Below, in pieces: positions 58,341 to 64,000 of a stretch of 64,000 nt of DNA. The notes under the pieces were generated by a model. The model saw only the letters and a program-made list of their open reading frames with translations. It was not told the origin of the DNA and made no database searches. The DNA is from Plantago ovata (lineage: Eukaryota > Streptophyta > Magnoliopsida > Lamiales > Plantaginaceae). Location of the stretch: contig CM051457.1 of assembly GCA_028274465.1 (NCBI GenBank), positions 57,645,550-57,709,549 of the forward strand, written 5' to 3'. The translations under genes were made by a program, and so were the position numbers. The stretch's first letter is position 1; each line of letters begins with the position of its first letter.

Positions 58341-59215
58341 AGAGACGGTCATACTTGTACTCATGCGCAAGATAGCTAGTAACAGCATGACCGATTGGGC
58401 TAACATGAAGTTAAGGTATGCTATCCTTTGATTTATTTGATCAACATTGACCAACATGAAGCTATTCGTGTTTCTCACTGTTTTTCCCCTACAATTGCAC
58501 TTGTAAATACTTCAATTCACTTGGAGAGGAACTCTACGTATACAATAAGTTGAAAATCCACGACAAAGATTGGATTCCGAGTCGGTTTGGGACAAGTGCA
58601 GGGAAAGTGGAAATGTAGATACTTTTTTCCCAGATGCATTGGTATTTCACTAGTACACAGATTATTAGACACCCTGATTTCTTTATGCACTTCATTTCAT
58701 TATAATTTAGAAATGAAGTTATGCGAAATTACTATTAATTCTTATGAATAACGAATCAGGATGAGTTCGTGGACAATAGAAACGAAGAAGCGGCTTTAGA
58801 CCTCTTGCGCATATGTCGAGATGAGGGTCATCCAATCACACATTATACCGAGATGATGTTAACGCTCCGTGGCAATTTTGGAGCAGCCCAAAAGCAGGAG
58901 TGTATTCAAGCATTTTGCAGGTTTTAAGCACAGCGATGGAGGTATTTCGAGAACCTGTGAATGCAGAGTGATTGTTACGAGACGATTCGAATATAAATGG
59001 ATACCATGAGAATTCGATATAATACCACCATTTTGTCCGCAAGCCGATGACCCTTCCCATGTAAAGCGATTTATATGGCATCATGGAGAGCTAGATGATA
59101 TATTGGATTGTGATTTATGCACTGCAGTATTCGAGCTTGATTGCTTGTTTGGGAAATACAGACATCTTGGTCTCTCACATATTTATGAGGAGAGGCATCA
59201 GAGACGTGTCAATCG
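58339..59215 (+). pseudogene. Captured gene fragment, copy 2
   Basis: This is a close repeat of about 55797-56650, about 2.55 kb downstream. It starts within the first exon-like piece at CCAGAGACGGTCAT, joined directly to a satellite half-unit ending GGTATGAAGTACCAG, so the shared CCAG marks the junction. It contains the same DEGHPITHYTEMMLTLRGNF stretch near 58824-58885. Substitutions between the copies are scattered, at a few percent. It is also interrupted. Confidence 0.5.
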
Positions 59216-59922
59216 GTAGCCTGACATATATGTATGATGTTTAATTAATGAAAGTTGTTTTCCTTATCAGCAGTTTTTATGAATCTTGCCAATATAAATG
59301 TTTACTTGCCAATATACTTTTTATAGATAAATGCCATATCCTATAGTATATCTAGAGCAGCCTCCAATCTTAGATGTTGCCTATAAATATGGAGGGGATA
59401 TTAATTGTATTTTGTAGAAGAGATTCACAGATCTTACTATTGGCTCCTTTTGGACTAGGACAAAAAATGAGAGAAAAATTAAAAAATGGACTAGTAGGAC
59501 ATTGATTTTTCTCAGAACTGTGATGATGTTGTATATGAACATATGGACAGTTTCAGGTATGCATTTTCAGAACAAGAAATCATCAAAATAGTAGAGGAAA
59601 AATCAGAAAAAAAATGAAAAATGCAATAGTAGCACATGGATTCTTATCAGAAATATGATGCAAGTTTCATAAACAGAATGCTGCAAGAACTAGACACCAA
59701 CATGATGATCGGCACAAACTCACAGAGATCAACAAAGCAGACATCAATTTCTGACTACATACACACCAACCAGATGATCAATAGAGCAAGATAAATCAAA
59801 GAAAGTTTCATTAAACATTTAGTAGTTGCGAAATTACAAGCTATGATCTAGTCTGCTTTCAGAACAATTTCTCATGGAAAACTACACGTACAACCTAATC
59901 TAAGTAAGAAGCTTTGGTGTAC
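59216..59922. other. Duplicated tail, partial satellite and unannotated DNA
   Basis: Positions 59216-59480 repeat 56720-56980. Positions 59480-59660 are one more A and B satellite pair, the A part shortened. No gene is seen at 59661-59922; it probably includes the 3' trailer of the transposase gene. Confidence 0.55.
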
Positions 59923-60345
59923 TCAGATATGACACTTGCATCTCCTCCTCTTCCGCTTCGGTCTCTCACGGTCCTCCTCTTCACTATGGCACAAGTCAGT
60001 GTCCTTTGTTTCATCAGGATCCATTTCTTCAGATAATTCCAAGTCTGGAACGTCTAAGAAATGTTCAGATTCCTCCATTTCTTCTAGATCAAACTCTGTC
60101 TCATGATCAACACCATCCTCATCATGATCACCTCCAGGTCTATTTTCCTGCCTTACCTTCAGAAATTCCTCCATATCTACTACATCTGGCTCTATGTCCT
60201 TCTGAACTATGTCAATTTCATCAAGATGTTTATCAGGAAGGATATTTATAACCCCCTCTGAATCGTATTGCGGCATTGGATTTTGAAAAGAAGAGTTTCC
60301 AACATCATGCTCTTGAACTCCGTCATTTTCAGGAAGGTCGCATAA
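59923..60345 (-). other. Transposase C-terminal acidic tail
   Basis: After DUF4216 the frame continues as QHRHLCDLPENDGVQEHDVG and then a strongly acidic stretch (DHDEDGVDHETEFDLEEMEE), ending KRKRRRCKCHI, a likely nuclear localisation signal. It is uninterrupted over about 140 codons. Confidence 0.7.
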
Positions 60346-60397
60346 ATGTCTATGTTGAACTCGTTAAACTACTAGCCAATTCTCCCCCAACTTAGTA

Positions 60398-60780
60398 TCA
60401 AATGAGATAAAACACTTGTTGGACATGTGATGGTAAAACAAAAGGATCTTGTTTGAACCATCTGTATCTTTTGTCAATGCTAATAATGTTCTTATCATCC
60501 ACAATTCTCTTACCTTGCCCAGTTTGTTTTCCTGTGTCAAACCACTCACACAGAAACAATACTACTGTACGAACACCAAGATACGACAGCTCAACCACAC
60601 CATCTATGTACCCGTAGTAGTCTAGTGTTTTATTTGTGTGCTGAACTTGGACCACCACACAACTATTCTGCGTTGTTCGGCGAGCCTCATGATCCTTTGT
60701 ATGGAAACGAACTTCATTCACGATGCAACCATTATAATATTCCGTCGTGAGATACGGTCCATTAGCAAGTGCCCACAATG
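60398..60780 (-). other. Transposase DUF4216 domain
   Basis: The domain reads ANGPYLTTEYYNGCIVNEVR, FHTKDHEARRTTQNSCVVVQ, YYGYIDGVVELSYLGVRTVV, LFLCEWFDT and, at the end, WFKQDPFVLPSHVQQVFYLI. These are the recurrent blocks of DUF4216, found C-terminal to DUF4218 in plant CACTA transposases. Confidence 0.85.
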
Positions 60781-61324
60781 CATATGTGGCTTCAACATCT
60801 TTCTTACGTGCAAACCATTAATCTACATAAATTCTACAACCAATAATACGATTAAAAAATTCATAGTATTCATTATACGCCTATACTGACAACATTGCAA
60901 ATAAAGACCACATATGTACTTACATAATTCTTAAACCATGTATGGAATAGCTTCATTTCAGCATCGGTAGTAGCTAATGCACTGGCTTCTTCGTTTGTAA
61001 TGCCTCATGACTCTGCTTCGAACATCCTTGCAAGCCATATTCGAATTTGGCAGAATAAGTAGTACGTTAAATTAATATCAAAAAAAGAAATATAGTATGG
61101 AGATTAAAGTAGTGATCAGAGATTAATAACTTACTTTATGTACTTCTCTAGTTCGTCACAGTTCCGCAAAATAAAGTCATGCGCTTTGTTTAAATTGTCA
61201 TCCCCGGGAAGGATTGATTTCTTTACTAAACTGCGTCTAATCTTTCCAAAAGGGCGCACTCTCTCTATGAAAATTGAAATATCCTCTTTCTGAGTTTGAA
61301 CACCATCATAATTCCTATTCCGCT

Positions 61325-61790
61325 AGTTAAATTTAGTAGTAATCTTAGTAAGATACATCGATATAAATGTCAGAAGCTCTTTTACAATGTATGATTCAGC
61401 AATTGAAGCTTCTAGATGCGCTCTATCCAGTTTACATAAGATCAAAGGTATGTTCCTCTCCAGTTTGTCTATAACTTCAACTTTTAAAGTCTTCGAGCAC
61501 AATTCCTTGAAAAAATTCCCCAGTTCAAACAAAGCATCAACCACTTCCTTGGTGAGAAATCCCCGAATTCCTATTGGTATGAGGCGTTGAAGTAAAACAT
61601 GGCAATCATGTGATTTCAAACCACATATTTTCTTTTCCTTTATGCACCTTGAGATGTTGGAAGCATAACCATCTGGAAACTTAACGGCTTTTAGAAATTC
61701 ACAGAAATCGTTCTTCTCATTGGTAGACAGTCTAAAGCAAGCAACTGGCTTAATCGGCTTGTTCTCCCTCGGACGCACTTCCATGTGAAG
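61325..61790 (-). other. Transposase DUF4218 domain
   Basis: The domain reads PDGYASNISRCIKEKKICGL, KSHDCHVLLQRLIPIGIRGF, LTKEVVDALFELGNFFKELC and LERNIPLILCKLDRAHLEA. It is separated from the TNP2 core by a single TGA at about 61793. The reading then passes to GVQTQKEDISIFIERVRPFG and LRNCDELEKYI before a GTAAGT donor at 61134. Confidence 0.85.
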
Positions 61791-61793
61791 TTC

Positions 61794-63130
61794 TCATCTA
61801 ATTACCATATCACGCAGATCCTCACGTGCTTTGATCGTATCTTTTGTTTTCCCGGAAATGTCGAACATTGTTCCTAATACATTATCACATATGTTTTTCT
61901 CGACATGCATTGGATCGAGATTATGTATGATCTTCAAATGTTCCCAGTAAGGTAACTCAAAAAATATACTAACTTTCACCCAGTTACCTTCTTCGGGGAT
62001 GCGCTTCCGCTTTTTCTGCCGGTCCATCAAACAAATGAGACACCCACTTCACCCACACCTCCACATCACTGCCAGACAATTATTTGGGTTGTGGTCGATG
62101 TTCTGGTTTACAGTTAAAAGATCTCCTGTCCCTACGCCATGAGTGTTTCGGATCCAGAAAACATCTATGACCGAGAAAACCTATTTTTGACCTTAATGAA
62201 ACTGATCGCGTCTAATCAAAGAAAACGGGGCATGCCATCTTTCCCTATGTTACCCATCCTGAGATTGAGCCATAATCTAGAAAGTCACTAATAGTCCACA
62301 ACAAGGCAGCACGTAGTTGAAATCGTTCCTTTGCATGAGCATCATAAGTCTCGAAGCATGTCTCCCAATACTCTTTTAACTCATCTATCAAAGGCCTAAG
62401 ATAGAAGTCAATATCCTTTCCTGGACTTCATGGACCGGGTATCAACAAAGACATGATTTGAAATTCTTCTTTCATGAACTTAAAGGATGGTAAGTTGTAA
62501 GGTATGAGTATCACCGGCCACATGCTATATGGATTTCCCATGTCTGACCAGGGCATGAAGCCGTCAGTTGTCAACCCGAACTTCACATTACGATGATCTT
62601 TTTTTGAATCATAGTACATCGTATCGAAGTGCTTCCACGTAGGTGTATCGACAGGATGTGGCATCACACCTGGCTCTTCCCTTCGCAAGGATTTATCGCG
62701 TTTAGAATCATGCCACCTAATGTCGTAGGCAACTTCACTGGACATAAACATTCTTTCCAATCTTGGCTTCAATGGAAAGTGCCTCAGTATCTTATGAGGA
62801 GTCTTATTATCTTTACCATCATTAAATTCCCATCATGATTCTCCACAAACAGGACAGTATTCCAATTCTGCATTCTCCATGTAGAACAAGGCACAATCAT
62901 TCTTGCAGACATCAATATCATTAAAACCTGTACCAATCTCATCTAAGAATTTCTTCGCTAGGTGGTAATAAGTTGGAAGCTTATGACCTTCAGGTAACAC
63001 ACCCTGTAGTAACGTGAGTATCATCTCAAAACTTTTATTGCTCCACTTGTTCATAACTTTGAGGTGGAGCAATTCAGTAACCCCATTCAACAAAGACTTA
63101 CCAACCCTGGATAAAGTTCACAAGTAGCCC
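61794..63130 (-). other. Transposase TNP2 (Transposase_21) core
   Basis: It carries LLHLKVMNKWSNKSFEMILT, LLQGVLPEGHKLPTYYHLAK, NDCALFYMENAELEYCPVCG, LRHFPLKPRLERMFMSSEVA, FGLTTDGFMPWSDMGNPYSM, WPVILIPYNLPSFKFMKEEF and, late, IFFELPYWEHLKIIHNLDPM, HVEKNICDNVLGTMFD. The CPVCG cysteines and the WPVILIPYNLP block are diagnostic. Several stops are spread through it. Confidence 0.88.
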
Positions 63131-63359
63131 TCTCCCGCAGTTTCTTTAGACATTCTGTCTCACCATCTCCTTCGCGCCTGGCTTTTATTTCATTAAACAA
63201 TTCATCTGAACCACCATTAATGTCATGCATCATATCTGAGTAATCATGTGCACCATCATCATCATCATCATAAATCTGATCAGAGGCAACCCCCTCTCCA
63301 TGACAAATCCACCGCTCAAGACCTTAAGTACTTGAGAAACCGCTTTTGTGCAAATCTCA

Positions 63360-63555
63360 ATAAACCTTCGGAAACGGATGATATCTTGAGTTGTTGCAAC
63401 AACCACATGGACACAGAATCATGTCATCCTCTAGATCTGCATATTTCATCGAAAACACAAGAAAGAACATGACTCCGTTTTTGAATTTGTCTGACCATCT
63501 GTCCAACTCCTGCGTCCAAGTCTTATCCTTCACAACATGTGAGTAAAGATCGAAT
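63360..63555 (-). other. Transposase-associated N-terminal domain
   Basis: DKTWTQELDRWSDKFKNGVM, FFLVFSMKYADLEDDMILCP and CGCCNNSRY match the transposase-associated domain, including its C-P-C-x2-C metal-binding-like cluster. A stretch coding for poly-Asp from an ATC microsatellite (about 63253-63275) follows. Confidence 0.8.
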
Positions 63556-63560
63556 ACATC

Positions 63561-64000
63561 AGTTGCACATACACTATATACGAAACAGTCAAGCACTATC
63601 AGAGGGTTCACATTGTAATTGATCACAACACATTGAAAGAAAAATCGAAATTCCATAGCACCATCTACAAATTGAAGGACGAATTCAGAAACGTACCAAA
63701 CATTATTCATCATTGGGTTTATTATACATTACAGTTGATCGATCAATGGATGAATATTGACAGTATATGATAATACGTTCAAATAGGTTGAAAATGATAT
63801 ATATTGAATCGAATCAGAACCATAGGTATACTAATTGGCTTACCGGATTGGACATTTTCCCCGGATTCGACATATTCCCTCGGCTTCGTCAATGTTGTGT
63901 GTGAGCAAAGAAGTAGCTAGGTTATTATGAAACTTCCATTTTTGCACATATAAGTTCTGGTCTTTTTTTTATTTTTTATTTATTTTATTCCCATGATACA
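63561..64000. other. Upstream of the transposase; nothing recognised
   Basis: AT-rich sequence with no motif I can support. It may include the transposase leader or a first intron. The subterminal repeats of the right CACTA end do not appear here, so that end lies further right. Confidence 0.4.

Larger units (their letters stand above)
59923..63560 (-). pseudogene. TNP2-type CACTA transposase, decayed
   Basis: Domains in reading order: transposase-associated domain (63555-63360), TNP2/Transposase_21 core (about 63130-61800), DUF4218 (about 61790-61325), linker, DUF4216 (about 60780-60400) and an acidic tail with a basic end (60345-59923). This is the full domain order of plant TNPD-type CACTA transposases, which cut and join the element ends in the nucleus. 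Interruptions of the coding sequence include in-frame stops near 62832, 62430 and 61793 and a frame change near 63095, with further damage at about 62400-62030. Donor-like GTAAGT at 61134 and 60923 marks probable introns. The start is not fixed; the domain begins near KDKTWTQELDRWSDKF. Confidence 0.85.
50585..64000 (-). mobile_element. CACTA (En/Spm) DNA transposon, left part, running past the window end
   Basis: The left end begins CACTACAAAAACGTGC, the hallmark CACTA terminus, followed by about 1.2 kb of subterminal repeats. Inside are an AT-hook gene (52605-55089), captured gene pieces with a satellite (55700-59660), and a TNP2-type transposase (59923 to about 63560). Both genes read on the minus strand, so the visible end is the 3' end. 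The element interrupts the copia C LTR. A 3-bp target duplication would be GGA (50582-50584), with its partner outside the window. At 13.4 kb or more it is large, inflated by the captured and satellite DNA. The transposase is decayed, so this copy is not self-sufficient. Confidence 0.85.

Noticed and set aside
57237-58478. Minus-strand open frames of 80-176 residues with repeated HMxIYxxxxVLxRIxVLLVHF blocks, at first sight a repetitive membrane protein
   Set aside because: They follow the 170/340-bp satellite exactly, and the frame is not kept through the SINE or into neighbouring units. They are repeats, not a gene.
63248-63290. His-rich + strand frame (HHHHHHH)
   Set aside because: It is the antisense of an ATC microsatellite coding for Asp in the transposase frame.

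Overview
The window is repeat-rich nuclear DNA of a flowering plant, most likely a eudicot. It is AT-rich and carries plant-type Ty1/copia and Ty3/gypsy LTR elements, plant tRNA-derived SINEs and a CACTA (En/Spm) DNA transposon. I see no ordinary single-copy host gene and no rRNA gene. The only sequences that look host-like are an AT-hook gene and a duplicated gene fragment, both inside the CACTA element.

Layout. Positions 1-50584 are one nest of LTR retrotransposon fossils up to five levels deep. Three copies (A, B, C) of one large copia family sit inside each other: C (outermost, + strand, resumes 36188-50584), B inside C (+, 18883-36187) and A inside B (-, 1695-18882). Each copy carries long LTRs of about 1.5 kb and a third coding region downstream of pol. 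Gypsy elements then entered these copies. Gy3 (1-1694, 3' end only) lies in A. Gy1 (3987-14354, TSD CGTCT) lies in A and itself holds a solo LTR (11297-12573, TSD TGTTC). Gy2 (21375-27602, TSD CCTTG) lies in B. A second, unrelated copia, D (36778-46787, minus, 2.1-kb LTRs), lies in C. All the LTR elements are broken fossils or non-autonomous; paired LTRs differ by only a few percent by eye, so the gypsy and D insertions look young (order of a million years).

From 50585 to the window end is the left (3') part of a CACTA element that struck the last bases of copia C's 3' LTR. From the left it holds the CACTAC terminus, two tiers of subterminal repeats built on TTTGTGAC/GTCACAAA, and a minus-strand multi-exon gene (52605-55089) encoding up to five AT-hooks plus a PB1/MuDR-N-terminal-like domain. 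Next come a duplicated captured gene fragment resembling a plant F-box-like family, a dimeric 170/340-bp satellite containing a SINE with a clean 17-bp TSD, and a decayed TNP2-type transposase gene (59923 to about 63560, minus).

How the parts relate. The transposase and the AT-hook gene point the same way inside the CACTA element, as TNPD and TNPA do in En/Spm. The AT-hook protein is therefore a candidate subterminal-repeat binding partner. Among the fossils the most unusual signals are a seven-member hairpin array in copia B whose stem closing pair changes in step on both arms (28256-28626), a GC-rich hairpin array in Gy1 (7797-8160), and two independent same-family gypsy insertions only about 25-30 bp apart in homologous copia positions.
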